Source: Cellvibrio sp. pealriver (GTDB lineage Bacteria; Pseudomonadota; Gammaproteobacteria; Pseudomonadales; Cellvibrionaceae). Taken from it: DNA of 64,000 nt. A program made the translations under genes and the position numbers. The stretch is from contig NZ_KQ236688.1 of the NCBI RefSeq assembly GCF_001183545.1, positions 2,385,149-2,449,148 on the forward strand. Direction: 5' to 3'. The notes under the pieces are model-generated. The model saw only the letters and a program-made list of their open reading frames with translations, had not been told where the DNA came from and made no database searches. Below are positions 1 through 9,258 of the stretch, one piece after another; positions within the stretch are counted from its first letter, which is position 1; every line of letters starts with the position of its first letter.

Positions 1-665
1 TTATCAACGCCATAAACTGTCAGGGTCGATGTGCCTATGCCTTCGATTTTCGCGCCCATAGCAACCAGCATATTGGCAAGATCAACAATCTCGGGTTCGC
101 GTGCCGCGTTTTCCAATACGGTTTTGCCTTCAGCTAACACTGCCGCCATCAGCAGGTTTTCAGTGCCGCCAACGGTGACCATATCCATCAGGAAATGACA
201 GCCTTTCAAACGGCCATCGGAGCGAGCGCGGATATAACCACCATCGATTTCGATAGTCGCCCCCATGGCCTCAAGGCCGCGCAAATGAATATCCACCGGG
301 CGCGAACCAATTGCACAGCCACCCGGGAAAGACACATTGGCTTCGCCGTAGCGCGCAAGCAATGGCCCAAGCACCAGAATCGATGCGCGCATGGTTTTTA
401 CCAGCTCGTAAGACGCGGTGTAGGAGTTGATGGTATTGGGGTCCACAATCACCACATGCTCGCCCTGAATCTCAATTGTGAGGCCGAGGGTGCGCAGCAA
501 CTGCACCATGGTAGTCATATCTTTCAAGTGCGGAACATTGCTCAAGCGCACTTCGGAATCGGCCAAAATTGTCGCCGCCAACAGCGGCAAACCTGCATTT
601 TTGGAACCGGAAATTCGCAGCTCGCCCGTCAGTGGACCGCTACTGTTAATCAAAAACTTATCCAT
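1..665 (-). CDS. murA: UDP-N-acetylglucosamine 1-carboxyvinyltransferase MurA, N-terminal part (cut by window edge)
   Basis: MurA transfers enolpyruvate from PEP to UDP-GlcNAc, the first committed step of peptidoglycan synthesis in the cytoplasm. Reading the minus strand from the ATG at 663-665 gives [19 protein letters not shown], the family N-terminus, followed by [16 protein letters not shown]. The PEP-binding catalytic cysteine lies in [15 protein letters not shown] at about residue 117. About 221 codons are visible, roughly half of the usual 420-residue protein; the rest lies left of base 1. The gene follows ibaG on the same strand with a 69-base gap, the order seen in Pseudomonas and E. 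coli. Identification is secure; only completeness is unknown. Confidence 0.97.
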   Translation of the reverse strand, partial: MDKFLINSSGPLTGELRISGSKNAGLPLLAATILADSEVRLSNVPHLKDMTTMVQLLRTLGLTIEIQGEHVVIVDPNTINSYTASYELVKTMRASILVLGPLLARYGEANVSFPGGCAIGSRPVDIHLRGLEAMGATIEIDGGYIRARSDGRLKGCHFLMDMVTVGGTENLLMAAVLAEGKTVLENAAREPEIVDLANMLVAMGAKIEGIGTSTLTVYGVD

Positions 666-734
666 ACAACCCTGAAAACAAAGAAGAGAAAAAAGAGACC
701 TGAGCCAACCAATGCCGACTCCAAGCCGTAGACG

Positions 735-989
735 TTACTGCTGTTGTTGCTGCTGTTGCCACTGCTCGGGCGTGAAGGATTTGATGTAATCCACCGCGTG
801 GATGCTGCGGTCAGCAAATTGCGCACTCAAAGTGGACAACACCAACTGCTGCTTTTTAACAGGGGTCAAACCGGCAAATGCAGGGCTTACGACCACCAGA
901 CCTACATGATCACCCATGACATCGACCGATTTGACATCGCAATCCGGGATTTGGCTTTCAATCAGCGCTTTGATTTGTTCAGCTTGCAT
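735..989 (-). CDS. ibaG: BolA-family protein IbaG
   Basis: This is an 84-residue BolA-family protein. Its position directly before murA identifies it as the IbaG (YrbA) branch, which works with monothiol glutaredoxins in iron-sulfur and acid-stress homeostasis. The start MQAEQIKALIESQIPDC and the central VVSPAFAGLTPVKKQQLV fit the family, in which a conserved Cys or His takes part in Fe-S ligation. The protein ends in a run of seven glutamines after EQW, encoded by mixed CAG/CAA codons, an unusual tail that probably arose by codon slippage. A terminator separates it from mlaC upstream, so it is probably co-transcribed with murA from its own promoter. Confidence 0.93.
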   Translation of the reverse strand: MQAEQIKALIESQIPDCDVKSVDVMGDHVGLVVVSPAFAGLTPVKKQQLVLSTLSAQFADRSIHAVDYIKSFTPEQWQQQQQQQ

Positions 990-1085
990 AGAATTACTCG
1001 ATTAAGAAGGGCTGTGATCAGAAATGAGGCGCGAAGTTTACCGGAATGTCGCTAATATCGCATCCAAAAATCAGCCTCCATAAAG

Positions 1086-1115
1086 CAAAACCCCCGGCAC
1101 AGGCCGGGGGTTTTG
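1086..1115 (-). terminator. Rho-independent terminator after mlaC
   Basis: A GC-rich stem, CCCCCGGC (1091-1098) with GCCGGGGG (1103-1110), encloses the four-base loop ACAG and is flanked by AAAA and TTTT. Read on the minus strand it lies 25 bases past the mlaC stop and ends in a T run, so it should stop mlaC transcripts before ibaG. Confidence 0.9.
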
Positions 1116-1139
1116 TCGATTTGACAGTCGCAAATGCGG

Positions 1140-1754
1140 TTATGCATCAACCAACCAATTGGCGATCACTTTATCAATATCGCCATTGTATTTTTTAAGG
1201 CTCGCCTTGAATTGACCACTGAACGACTGACCCAGGTTTACGCCATTGAGCACTACATTGATCAATTTCCACTCGCCTGATTTTTCCTTGCGCATGGTGT
1301 AGTTCAACTTGTGGGTCGTGCCATCGGTCGACACTTCTTGCTTGACCACTTGGCGATTAGGGTTGCTGTCATCCACCCCTGCAATCACAACCTTGCTGTC
1401 GGCATAACCCAAAACACCCTTACCAAGCGATTTGACCATGCCATCTTTGAAGACTTTTTGGAATTGTTCACGTTGTGCCGGAGTAGCTTGTTTATACGCC
1501 TTGCCCATCACAGAAGCAGCAATAAACGGAAAGTTCACTACACCATCAAGCGCCCCCTCCACTTGTTTGAAATACGCATCGTCCGCTGTATTGGACGCTT
1601 TTTTGGCTTTAACCAAGCCAAACAATTCTTGCGCGACCGATTCCACAATGACCTTTGGCGATTCAGTTGCAGGTACTTGAGCCATGACATTAGCCGCAAA
1701 CAACACAGATAACCCGAGTACAACACCAGACAATTTGGTGAGCAGATATTTCAT
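1140..1754 (-). CDS. mlaC: Periplasmic phospholipid-shuttle protein MlaC
   Basis: MlaC carries phospholipid across the periplasm between the outer-membrane MlaA complex and the inner-membrane MlaFEDB transporter, maintaining outer-membrane asymmetry. The protein has a signal peptide (MKYLLTKLSG to the AQV region) and a typical 204-residue MlaC/Tgt2 body with the FPFIAASVMGKAY and LGQSFSGQF segments. An ATG lies five codons further upstream at 1769, but the start at 1754 has a clear GGAAGG seven to eight bases before it and directly opens the signal peptide, so it is preferred. The gene stands alone: mlaF, mlaE and mlaD, which normally precede it, are absent, and so is the STAS gene mlaB that normally follows it. 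Confidence 0.92.
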   Translation of the reverse strand: MKYLLTKLSGVVLGLSVLFAANVMAQVPATESPKVIVESVAQELFGLVKAKKASNTADDAYFKQVEGALDGVVNFPFIAASVMGKAYKQATPAQREQFQKVFKDGMVKSLGKGVLGYADSKVVIAGVDDSNPNRQVVKQEVSTDGTTHKLNYTMRKEKSGEWKLINVVLNGVNLGQSFSGQFKASLKKYNGDIDKVIANWLVDA

Positions 1755-2080
1755 CGTAAAACCTTCCATTAATTGAAACAGAACGATTAAGCCGTATGGC
1801 GTTAAACCAACACTCAGACAACGCTAATTCCTTATGGTGCCATTCTTTATGCGATGTTTATGATCGTGGCGAGTTATTAAGCCGGAGGCGTAGCGAGCAG
1901 ATTTGCGGCGCGAACTATAGCATCCAGCGCATGACAGGGATAAGTCGCCACAGGAAAAAAGACGTAAACTTCCCTCGCCTTGTTTTTCTTGAAAGTTATA
2001 ATGCAAGGCCATAAATGCCTTGGGTGAACAATGATCATCACATTGGCTCACCATTTTGGAACCGGTTTTGGAACCTCGTC
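1755..2080. promoter_or_regulatory. Divergent intergenic region between mlaC and kdsD
   Basis: These 326 bases separate two divergent genes and must hold both promoters. I see no convincing open frame, RNA gene or strong -35/-10 pair. In Pseudomonas the mlaFED genes occupy this junction, so it is the point where they are missing. Confidence 0.45.
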
Positions 2081-3046
2081 ATGACACATGATTATGTAAG
2101 CTCGGCATTGCGTACCATCAGTTTGGAGGCAGAGGCAGTTACTGCACTCGCCGCGCGGATCGATGGTCAATTTACCGCCGCCTGTGAACTTATCTTGAAC
2201 TGTGCTGGCAGAGTAATTGTCACCGGCATGGGCAAATCCGGCCATATTGGCAAAAAAATCGCCGCTACTCTGGCGAGCACTGGAACCCCATCGTTTTTTG
2301 TCCACCCAGGCGAAGCCAGCCACGGCGATCTCGGAATGATCACCAAAAACGACATAGTGCTTGCGATCTCTTACTCCGGCACTTCCAGTGAAGTCGTTAC
2401 TTTGTTGCCACTACTGAAACGTGCCGGTGTCAAAATCATTAGCATGACCGCCAATCCGCAATCGACTCTGGGCGAAGTGGCTGAAGTCAATCTGGATATC
2501 AGCGTTTTACATGAGGCGTGCCCTCTGGACTTGGCACCAACATCCAGTACAACTGCCACGCTGGTCATGGGGGATGCACTGGCAATCGCATTGCTGGAAG
2601 CGCGCGGTTTTACTGCAGAAGATTTTGCCTTCTCTCATCCCGGCGGCGCACTGGGGCGCAAATTGTTGTTGCGTGTCGCGGATGTCATGCACACTGGCGA
2701 CGATATTCCCCGTGTGTTTGCGCACACCCCCATGCTGGACGCATTGATGGTCATGTCGGACAAAGGTTTTGGCATGACGACAGTGATGGAAGGTAATGAT
2801 TTGCTCGGTATTTTCACCGATGGTGATTTGCGCCGTAGTATCGACAAAGGTGTTGATATCCGCACTGCAACAGTGGGTGAATTGATGAACACTAACCCCA
2901 AAATGCTGCGCGACAACACGCTGGCTGCAGAAGCGCTGGCGTTAATGGAGCAAGCAAAAATTAACGTTTTACTCATTACCGACGAACAAAAAAAACTTGT
3001 CGGTGTCGTAAAAATCAATGACCTGCTGCGTGCAGGCATTATTTGA
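2081..3046 (+). CDS. kdsD: D-arabinose 5-phosphate isomerase KdsD
   Basis: KdsD converts ribulose 5-phosphate to arabinose 5-phosphate, the first step of Kdo synthesis for LPS. A SIS sugar-isomerase domain (VTGMGKSGHIGKK at about 47-60, then STGTPSFFVHPGEA and LAPTSSTTATLVMGDALA) is followed by paired CBS domains from about residue 205 to the end. The frame is open from 2015, but those first 22 residues resemble no KdsD and lack a ribosome site; the ATG at 2081 has GGAA eight bases upstream and gives 321 residues, close to the usual 325-330. It is the first gene of the kdsD-kdsC-lptC-lptA-lptB run. Confidence 0.95.
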   Translation: MTHDYVSSALRTISLEAEAVTALAARIDGQFTAACELILNCAGRVIVTGMGKSGHIGKKIAATLASTGTPSFFVHPGEASHGDLGMITKNDIVLAISYSGTSSEVVTLLPLLKRAGVKIISMTANPQSTLGEVAEVNLDISVLHEACPLDLAPTSSTTATLVMGDALAIALLEARGFTAEDFAFSHPGGALGRKLLLRVADVMHTGDDIPRVFAHTPMLDALMVMSDKGFGMTTVMEGNDLLGIFTDGDLRRSIDKGVDIRTATVGELMNTNPKMLRDNTLAAEALALMEQAKINVLLITDEQKKLVGVVKINDLLRAGII

Positions 3047-3082
3047 TTGACCCAGCCAATCATTGCACTTGGACACGCCTGA

Positions 3083-3640
3083 ATGAACCCCGATTTTTGT
3101 ACCCAAACCGAATTACATGAACGCGCTGCGCGCATCAAACTGTTGCTGCTGGATGTGGACGGAGTACTCACCGACGGGCGTCTTTACTTCGGCAACCAAG
3201 GGGAAGAATTCAAATCGTTCAGCACACTGGATGGACAGGGCATCAAAGCACTGCAAAAAACCGGCGTTAAAGTCGGCATTATTACTGGCCGCACCAGCAA
3301 TCTGGTCGCCCGCCGCGCAAGCGATCTGGGGATAACGATATTGGTGCAAGGGCGCGAGGACAAATGGGAGGCACTACAAGACATTTTGCAGGAGCATCCT
3401 GTAGCGCTTGAGCAGATCGCGTTTATGGGAGATGACTGGCCAGACTTGGCCGTTATGACCCGCGCGGGTCTCGCACTGACAGTGGCAAATGCCCACTCCA
3501 GCGTGGTTGAGCGCGCCCATTGGCAAAGCCGGGAACGCGGCGGCGAAGGTGCCGTGCGTGCAGCCTGTGACCTCATCATGAAGGCGCAAGGTACATTCGA
3601 TACCGCACTTGCACCTTATCTGGCAGATGCATCCCTATGA
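3083..3640 (+). CDS. kdsC: 3-deoxy-D-manno-octulosonate 8-phosphate phosphatase KdsC
   Basis: KdsC removes phosphate from Kdo-8-P, the third step of Kdo synthesis. It is a compact C0-type HAD phosphatase without a cap domain. The nucleophile motif DVDGVLTDG has Asp24 and Asp26, ITGRTS is motif II, and GDDWPD near residue 115 holds the Mg-binding acids. At 185 residues it has the normal length and would act as a tetramer. It lies 36 bases after kdsD, and its stop overlaps the lptC start in an ATGA, which suggests translational coupling between Kdo synthesis and LPS export. Confidence 0.96.
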   Translation: MNPDFCTQTELHERAARIKLLLLDVDGVLTDGRLYFGNQGEEFKSFSTLDGQGIKALQKTGVKVGIITGRTSNLVARRASDLGITILVQGREDKWEALQDILQEHPVALEQIAFMGDDWPDLAVMTRAGLALTVANAHSSVVERAHWQSRERGGEGAVRAACDLIMKAQGTFDTALAPYLADASL

Positions 3641-4248
3641 GCCTGTTAACCCGCGCGTATCGTGTACATCAATATGTACCCGGTCCCTGGATACTGGCTT
3701 TTGTACTGGTGATCTGCTTTTTTGCATTTTCACTGCGCCAAAAAGAAGAGCTGGTTGGATATGAATATGACCCAAGCAGCTTTCCCAACATCTACATGAA
3801 AGAAGTGGAAACACGCGAATTTGATAACACCGGCAAGCTTCACTACCAGCTATCAACGCCACAGGTAACCCATTTTCAACTGCAACAAGAGGGTGCATCG
3901 GCTCAGGATTACACATTGATTGAGCAGCCCATGATGATGTTTTACGACACAGACACCAAAGCGCCATGGCAAGTTACCGCCAATACCGGGCGCAGTGAGG
4001 CAAACGGCGAATTGATCCGCCTGCTCGATAACGTGCTCATCCAACAGCAAACGCCCACCCAGGGCTTGATACAAATCACCACCAGTGAGCTGCAAGTGCG
4101 CGCCAGTGAACAATTCGCGGAAACCGACAAAGCTGTTAAGATGCGCAGCGCCAAAGGTCAGATAGATGCACTAGGTATGGATGCCGACCTGGCGCAAAGT
4201 CGGCTTCAGTTAAGATCCCAGGTTAAGGCAGTTTATGATCCCCGCTAA
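3637..4248 (+). CDS. lptC: LPS export protein LptC
   Basis: LptC is the bitopic inner-membrane part of the Lpt bridge; it receives LPS from LptB2FG and passes it to LptA. One transmembrane helix (about residues 17-34, GPWILAFVLVICFFAFSL) is followed by a periplasmic beta-jellyroll of about 165 residues. Sequence conservation in this family is low, so the call rests on topology, length (203 residues) and place: four-base overlap with kdsC before it and a 14-base overlap with lptA after it. Confidence 0.93.
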   Translation: MSLLTRAYRVHQYVPGPWILAFVLVICFFAFSLRQKEELVGYEYDPSSFPNIYMKEVETREFDNTGKLHYQLSTPQVTHFQLQQEGASAQDYTLIEQPMMMFYDTDTKAPWQVTANTGRSEANGELIRLLDNVLIQQQTPTQGLIQITTSELQVRASEQFAETDKAVKMRSAKGQIDALGMDADLAQSRLQLRSQVKAVYDPR

Positions 4249-4783
4249 ATTACGCTATTGGTTATCTCCTTTGACGCTCATGTTGGCGGCAATAATGTCC
4301 CCAACCACAAGCCTCGCATTACCCAGCGACAAAAACGAAACCATCCGCGGCTCTGCTGATAACCTCACGGTAGACCAGAAGAACGGAGTGGCGACCTACA
4401 CTGGCTCGGTCAAAATCCAGCAAGGGTCACTTATCATTTCCGCCGATTCTATTGTGATTCACACCAATCCCGACAGCAGCGTCGAAAAGATGATTGCAAC
4501 AGGCAATCCGGCACGCTTTCAGCAACAACCGGAAAAAGACCAAGGCATAGTGACTGCCGCCGCCAAGCAAATTACCTACACCCCCAGCAATGAACATCTG
4601 GTACTGATTGAAGATGCCTCTGTTGAGCAAAACGGTGCGGTAATGAGCGGCCCACACATTGATTACGATTTAGTCAAAGAAGTAATGAAAGCCGCAGGTA
4701 ACAACAACAGTAGCGGCGGTGAGGGGCAGCGCATCGAAATTGTGATCCCACCCAAAGCCGGAAAAGCCGAGGATGCGCAGTAA
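4235..4783 (+). CDS. lptA: Periplasmic LPS-bridge protein LptA
   Basis: LptA oligomerises to form the periplasmic bridge that carries LPS to LptD at the outer membrane. It has a signal peptide (about residues 1-29, ending SLALP) and an OstA-like beta-jellyroll with the typical start of repeats, [20 protein letters not shown] and later [13 protein letters not shown]. Its 182 residues match the family. The start overlaps the end of lptC and its TAA shares a base with the ATG of lptB (TAATG), so the three genes should be translated together. Confidence 0.95.
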   Translation: MIPAKLRYWLSPLTLMLAAIMSPTTSLALPSDKNETIRGSADNLTVDQKNGVATYTGSVKIQQGSLIISADSIVIHTNPDSSVEKMIATGNPARFQQQPEKDQGIVTAAAKQITYTPSNEHLVLIEDASVEQNGAVMSGPHIDYDLVKEVMKAAGNNNSSGGEGQRIEIVIPPKAGKAEDAQ

Positions 4784-5508
4784 TGCCCAGTTTGCACGCA
4801 CGCCATCTCGCCAAAAGCTACAAAAAACGCAAAGTGGTTATTGATGTATCCATCACGGTGGAAAGTGGCAGCATCGTCGGATTGCTTGGCCCCAACGGCG
4901 CAGGAAAAACCACCTGTTTTTATATGATCGCTGGTTTGGTGCCTGCCGATAACGGCACCGTATTGATTGACGAGCGAGATATAACCCAACTGCCCATTCA
5001 TGGACGCGCCCGTGCAGGTATTGGCTATCTCCCGCAAGAGGCGTCTATTTTCCGTAAGCTGAGCGTGGCGGATAACATCATGGCAATTCTTGAGACCCGT
5101 AAGGATCTCAACCGCCAGCAGCGTGATGAAAAACTGGAATCACTGCTCAACGAATTTCATATCACCCATATCCGCGATAGCCTGGGTATGGCCCTCTCCG
5201 GCGGTGAGCGCCGCCGCGTGGAGATTGCCCGCGCACTGGCGACAGATCCGCAATTTATCCTGCTCGATGAACCTTTCGCCGGTGTTGATCCTATTTCGGT
5301 CAATGACATCAAAGAGATTGTCCGTCACTTGAAAGACCGTGGGATTGGCGTACTGATTACCGACCACAATGTGCGCGAAACACTGGATATCTGCGAAACA
5401 GCTTATATCGTCAGTGAAGGGCACATCATCGCCGAAGGTGATGCTGAAACTGTGCTGAGCAATAACAAAGTGCGCGAAGTGTATCTGGGCGAGCATTTCC
5501 GCCTCTAA
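4783..5508 (+). CDS. lptB: LPS export ABC transporter ATPase LptB
   Basis: LptB is the cytoplasmic ATPase that, with LptF and LptG, drives LPS extraction from the inner membrane. All ABC motifs are present in 241 residues: Walker [11 protein letters not shown]-loop near [11 protein letters not shown], signature [15 protein letters not shown], Walker [13 protein letters not shown] and the switch His in [10 protein letters not shown]. It is the last gene of the Kdo/Lpt run; 204 bases separate it from rpoN. Confidence 0.97.
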   Translation: MPSLHARHLAKSYKKRKVVIDVSITVESGSIVGLLGPNGAGKTTCFYMIAGLVPADNGTVLIDERDITQLPIHGRARAGIGYLPQEASIFRKLSVADNIMAILETRKDLNRQQRDEKLESLLNEFHITHIRDSLGMALSGGERRRVEIARALATDPQFILLDEPFAGVDPISVNDIKEIVRHLKDRGIGVLITDHNVRETLDICETAYIVSEGHIIAEGDAETVLSNNKVREVYLGEHFRL

Positions 5509-5712
5509 ACCCTACTTTCAGACGGGATTTCCGGTGTTACAAACTGCCCATTCCCTGCGCGTTTAGTCACACACAAACAACTTGACAAGTAACATTCTTT
5601 ATACATTAGGCATAAAGCTTGCTTAAGCTTGTTGCTTGAGGCGCAAACCCTGACTAAACTCCACGTATACCGATGTTTTTCATCCTGCGTTTAAGGGTTT
5701 GTCGTCCGTACA

Positions 5713-7377
5713 ATGAAGCAATCTCTCCAGCTCAAACTCGGCCAACAGCTGACCATGACCCCACAGTTGCAACAGGCAATCCGCTTGTTACAACTATCAA
5801 CTCTGGATCTGCAACAGGAGATCCAGGAAGCGCTCGATTCCAACCCCATGTTGGAGGTTGAGGATAGCTTCGATTCTCCCACGCAAAACAGTGACTACGA
5901 AGGCAGCGAACAAGACAAAGCGGATTATGACCGCCAGCTGGAAATTGCAGCAGAAAGCGGTACCGATAACAGCGCAGAGTTTACTGCCAGCGACAATTTC
6001 TCCGCGAGCACCGATAACTACGCTGATAGTTACAACAACGACAATAACTACAATGAAAGCGATAGTTTTGGTGAAAGCGACACTTTCAGGGAAAGTGAAT
6101 CCATAGGCGATACCGATGTTTATGGTGAAGGGGAAAGTTTTAGCGCCGATAGCGGTGACTGGAGCGACTCTATTCCCAGCGACCTTCCCGTGGATACAAG
6201 CTGGGATGATGTCTATCAAGCCTCATCCAGCAGCAGCTCCAGCAATTACGACAACGAAGATAGCGACTTTGAAAGCCGCCGTGCTGCCACTGACTCCCTC
6301 TACGATCATTTGATGTGGCAACTTAACCTGACCCCTATGTCAGACAGGGATCGCATTCTGGCTATGGCCATCATCGATGCAGTGGAGCCCAGCGGCATGC
6401 TCTCCATCAGTATCGAGGAAATCTTTGAAGGGATGGGTAGCGATCTCGATGACCTGGAACTGGACGAAGTTGTTGCCGTACAAAAACTCTTGCAACAATT
6501 TGACCCATGTGGTGTGTGCAGCCAGAACCTGTCCGAATGCCTGTTGGTACAACTGCAGCAGTTTGATCCAAAAACGCCATTGCTTGATTCGGCAAAATTA
6601 ATCGTCAAACAATATTTGCCGGTGCTAGGCAGCCGCGACTACCGGCAATTGATGCGCCGCACCAAGCTAAAGGAAGCTGAGTTAAGTCAGGCGATTGCCC
6701 TGATCCAGAGTTTGAATCCGCGTCCGGGCGATATTATTGCCAGTGGCGACACCGAATATGTTGTGCCCGATGTATTTGTAGAAAAACGCGATGGCCGCTG
6801 GATTGTGGAGCTGAATCCGGATATTGCGCCGCGTTTGCGTATCAATGCTGATTACGCCTCTATGGTAAAGCGTGCCGACTCCAGCAGCGACAACACCTTC
6901 CTCAAAGACAATTTACAGGAAGCCCGTTGGTTCCTGAAAAGTTTGCAAAGCCGCAACGAGACCTTACTCAAGGTGGCAAGTTGTATTGTTGAAAAACAGC
7001 GTGGCTTTCTGGATTACGGTCCTGAGGCGATGAAACCGCTGGTGTTGCACGATATTGCTGAAATTGTAGAAATGCACGAGTCCACTATTTCACGTGTCAC
7101 CACACAAAAATACATGCATACCCCGCAGGGTATTTTTGAGCTGAAATACTTTTTCTCCAGCCATGTCAGTACCGACAGCGGCGGAGAATGTTCTTCAACA
7201 GCAATCCGCGCCATCATCAAAAAACTGGTCAGCGCGGAAAATCCAAAAAAACCGTTGAGTGATAGCAAAATTACCGACTTGCTCGCCGAGCAAGGTATAC
7301 AAGTCGCGCGCCGTACTATTGCCAAATATCGCGAATCGCTCAACATTCCACCATCGAATGAGCGCAAAACAATTTAA
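5713..7377 (+). CDS. rpoN: RNA polymerase sigma-54 factor RpoN
   Basis: RpoN directs RNA polymerase to -24/-12 promoters and needs AAA+ activators, often for nitrogen genes. Region I (residues 1-50, [20 protein letters not shown]) contacts activators; the core-binding region follows from about 190; the C-terminus holds the HTH ([20 protein letters not shown]) and the RpoN box [20 protein letters not shown]. The protein has 554 residues against about 480-500 in relatives, because the acidic region II between about 50 and 190 is greatly expanded and Ser/Asp/Glu-rich, with loose repeats such as [11 protein letters not shown]. It sits before hpf and the nitrogen PTS, the conserved order. A TTGACA near 5583 may be part of its promoter. 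Confidence 0.97.
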   Translation: MKQSLQLKLGQQLTMTPQLQQAIRLLQLSTLDLQQEIQEALDSNPMLEVEDSFDSPTQNSDYEGSEQDKADYDRQLEIAAESGTDNSAEFTASDNFSASTDNYADSYNNDNNYNESDSFGESDTFRESESIGDTDVYGEGESFSADSGDWSDSIPSDLPVDTSWDDVYQASSSSSSSNYDNEDSDFESRRAATDSLYDHLMWQLNLTPMSDRDRILAMAIIDAVEPSGMLSISIEEIFEGMGSDLDDLELDEVVAVQKLLQQFDPCGVCSQNLSECLLVQLQQFDPKTPLLDSAKLIVKQYLPVLGSRDYRQLMRRTKLKEAELSQAIALIQSLNPRPGDIIASGDTEYVVPDVFVEKRDGRWIVELNPDIAPRLRINADYASMVKRADSSSDNTFLKDNLQEARWFLKSLQSRNETLLKVASCIVEKQRGFLDYGPEAMKPLVLHDIAEIVEMHESTISRVTTQKYMHTPQGIFELKYFFSSHVSTDSGGECSSTAIRAIIKKLVSAENPKKPLSDSKITDLLAEQGIQVARRTIAKYRESLNIPPSNERKTI

Positions 7378-7511
7378 CCTGATGCAGATGATCACATTGG
7401 GAACTTACTGAAAAGTTTCAGGTACATTTAATAGTTCGGACAAAAAATTCATGGATGTAATGCGAGGTTACCTAACCGTAACCGTTTTGTTTCTAGCGAG
7501 AGGAAGTATCT

Positions 7512-7802
7512 ATGCAAATAAATATCAGCGGTCATCACGTAGAAGTTACCGATTCAATGAGAGATTACGTTTCCAGCAAACTGGAGCGCTTGAGCAACCA
7601 TCATGACCGCATTACGAGTACCCATGTCATACTCTCGGTAGATAAACTGATCCAAAAAGCAGAGGCCACTATTCATGTCAGTGGTAAAGATTTATTCGCC
7701 GATGCAACTCATGAAGATTTATATGCTGCCATCGATGCCTTGGCCGACAAGCTCGATCGCCAATTAATTAAACACAAAGAGAAAATGCGCAGCCATCGCT
7801 AG
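7512..7802 (+). CDS. hpf: Ribosome hibernation promoting factor (short HPF)
   Basis: HPF binds the 30S decoding centre in stationary phase and promotes inactive 100S dimers. The 96-residue protein is a single S30AE domain (MQINISGHHVEVTDSMRDYV, then the DLYAAIDALADKLDRQLIKHK helix) without the long-form C-terminal domain. A good ribosome site, GAGAGGAAG, precedes the ATG. It lies between rpoN and ptsN as in most gammaproteobacteria. Confidence 0.96.
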   Translation: MQINISGHHVEVTDSMRDYVSSKLERLSNHHDRITSTHVILSVDKLIQKAEATIHVSGKDLFADATHEDLYAAIDALADKLDRQLIKHKEKMRSHR

Positions 7803-7896
7803 GGCGATGCGTGCACTGACGTTAACCATATGATGCGCACTGGTTGCTTTGGCACCAGTCGCCATCGATCAGGGAGATGCCCAGCATCACTTTTTT

Positions 7897-8346
7897 ATGC
7901 AAATCCAATCCCTCATCAGCCCCGGCCGCACACTCTGCGGCGTAGACGGTGGCAGTAAAAAACGCGCGCTGGAGTTACTTGCCAACACCATCGCCCAAGA
8001 CATTCCCGATATCGATGCTGACGAATTGTTCCGCCGGTTAATTGGACGCGAGCGACTTGGCTCCACAGGTATTGGTCACGGGATCGCCATTCCACATTGT
8101 CGTGTTGAAAACTGTAGCGGCACAGTGGGCGCATTGATCACCCTTGCCGATCCTATCGACTTTGATGCAATCGACTCCCAACCTGTCGATATTCTATTTG
8201 CCATGCTGGTGCCGGAAGATGCGCACAGCGAACATCTGCAAACCCTCGCAGCACTGGCAGCAGCACTGAATAATGCGGATTACCGCCAGCGTTTGCGCGC
8301 CGCATCCAGCAATGAAGCGCTCTTCCAAGCAGCCTTAATGACGTAA
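7897..8346 (+). CDS. ptsN: Nitrogen PTS enzyme IIA (PtsN, EIIA-Ntr)
   Basis: PtsN is the terminal phospho-acceptor of the regulatory nitrogen PTS; it carries no sugar and instead modulates potassium uptake, PEP and nitrogen responses according to its phosphorylation state. The phosphorylated histidine is His67 in GIAIPHCRV, and GSKKRALELLA near the N-terminus is typical. The frame extends to a TTG at 7849, but the ATG at 7897 gives the family start MQIQSLISPGRTL and 149 residues, although its ribosome site is weak. It is followed after 11 bases by rapZ and then ptsO, so donor and acceptor are made together. Confidence 0.94.
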   Translation: MQIQSLISPGRTLCGVDGGSKKRALELLANTIAQDIPDIDADELFRRLIGRERLGSTGIGHGIAIPHCRVENCSGTVGALITLADPIDFDAIDSQPVDILFAMLVPEDAHSEHLQTLAALAAALNNADYRQRLRAASSNEALFQAALMT

Positions 8347-8357
8347 GCGGGTTCAAT

Positions 8358-9227
8358 ATGCATCTGGTAATTGTCAGCGGCCTTTCAGGTTCAGGCAAAA
8401 GTACAGCACTCCATGTTCTTGAGGATGTGGGGTTTAACTGTATCGACAACCTTCCCGTCAGCCTGCTACCTGCGCTCGTTGCGCAAATCCAGATTCACAA
8501 AGATGACCAACATCGCTTTGCGATTGGCATAGATGTGCGCAATGCCTGGCAGGACTTGGCCATGTTCCCGCAGATGATCAGCACTCTGAAGGAAGCACAC
8601 CTGCCCTTTCGCACACTTTTCCTGGATTCACAGCCATCGGTATTGATCCAACGCTTCAGTGAAACCCGGCGCAAGCATCCACTGTCTGACAAACACACCA
8701 GTTTGGCAGAGGCAATTAATGCCGAGCAGCAATTATTGGAGCCCATCCGCGATTGTGCGGATCAGGTGATCGACACCAGTCATTTAAACCTTCACGAATT
8801 GCGCGATCTGGTCAAAGAACGAGTCGTTGGTCGTAGCGAATCCACCATGGCAATTTTGTTTGAATCCTTCGGTTTCAAACACGGTGTGCCAGTAAACGCC
8901 GACCTGGTATTTGATGCACGCTGCCTGCCCAATCCGCATTGGAAACCGACTTTGCGGCCACAAACCGGGCAAGATCCTGACGTTATTGAATTTTTGGAGG
9001 AGCAGGTAACCGTTAAGGAGATGTATGAAGACATCGAACATTACCTGACGCGCTGGTTACCGCGCTATCAATCCAATAACCGCAGCTACATTACGATTGC
9101 GATTGGCTGTACCGGCGGGCAGCACCGCTCGGTTTATCTGGCAGAGCGACTGCAAAAGCATTTCGACAAAAGCTTCCACGATGTACAAGTGCGTCATCGC
9201 GATATCAACAAGCACAAGAAACACTAA
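8358..9227 (+). CDS. rapZ: RNase adapter protein RapZ
   Basis: In enterobacteria RapZ binds the small RNA GlmZ and hands it to RNase E, setting glucosamine-6-phosphate synthase levels for cell-wall supply; the family also binds nucleotides. The protein has a P-loop, GLSGSGKST (residues 8-16), a Walker-B-like LFLDS, and a C-terminal domain with CTGGQHRSVYLAE and a basic tail (KKH) that binds RNA. Its 289 residues fit. It is placed between ptsN and ptsO, the conserved arrangement. Whether a GlmZ-like RNA exists here cannot be told from this window. Confidence 0.95.
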   Translation: MHLVIVSGLSGSGKSTALHVLEDVGFNCIDNLPVSLLPALVAQIQIHKDDQHRFAIGIDVRNAWQDLAMFPQMISTLKEAHLPFRTLFLDSQPSVLIQRFSETRRKHPLSDKHTSLAEAINAEQQLLEPIRDCADQVIDTSHLNLHELRDLVKERVVGRSESTMAILFESFGFKHGVPVNADLVFDARCLPNPHWKPTLRPQTGQDPDVIEFLEEQVTVKEMYEDIEHYLTRWLPRYQSNNRSYITIAIGCTGGQHRSVYLAERLQKHFDKSFHDVQVRHRDINKHKKH

Positions 9228-9258
9228 AACTTTCAAGAACCAAACACAGACCCCGGCA

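Noticed and set aside
195..731. Plus-strand open frame of 178 codons
   Set aside because: It lies antisense to murA, which has a clear family match and catalytic cysteine; the frame has no recognisable domain.
2635..3171. Minus-strand open frame of 178 codons
   Set aside because: It is antisense to kdsD and kdsC, both well supported.
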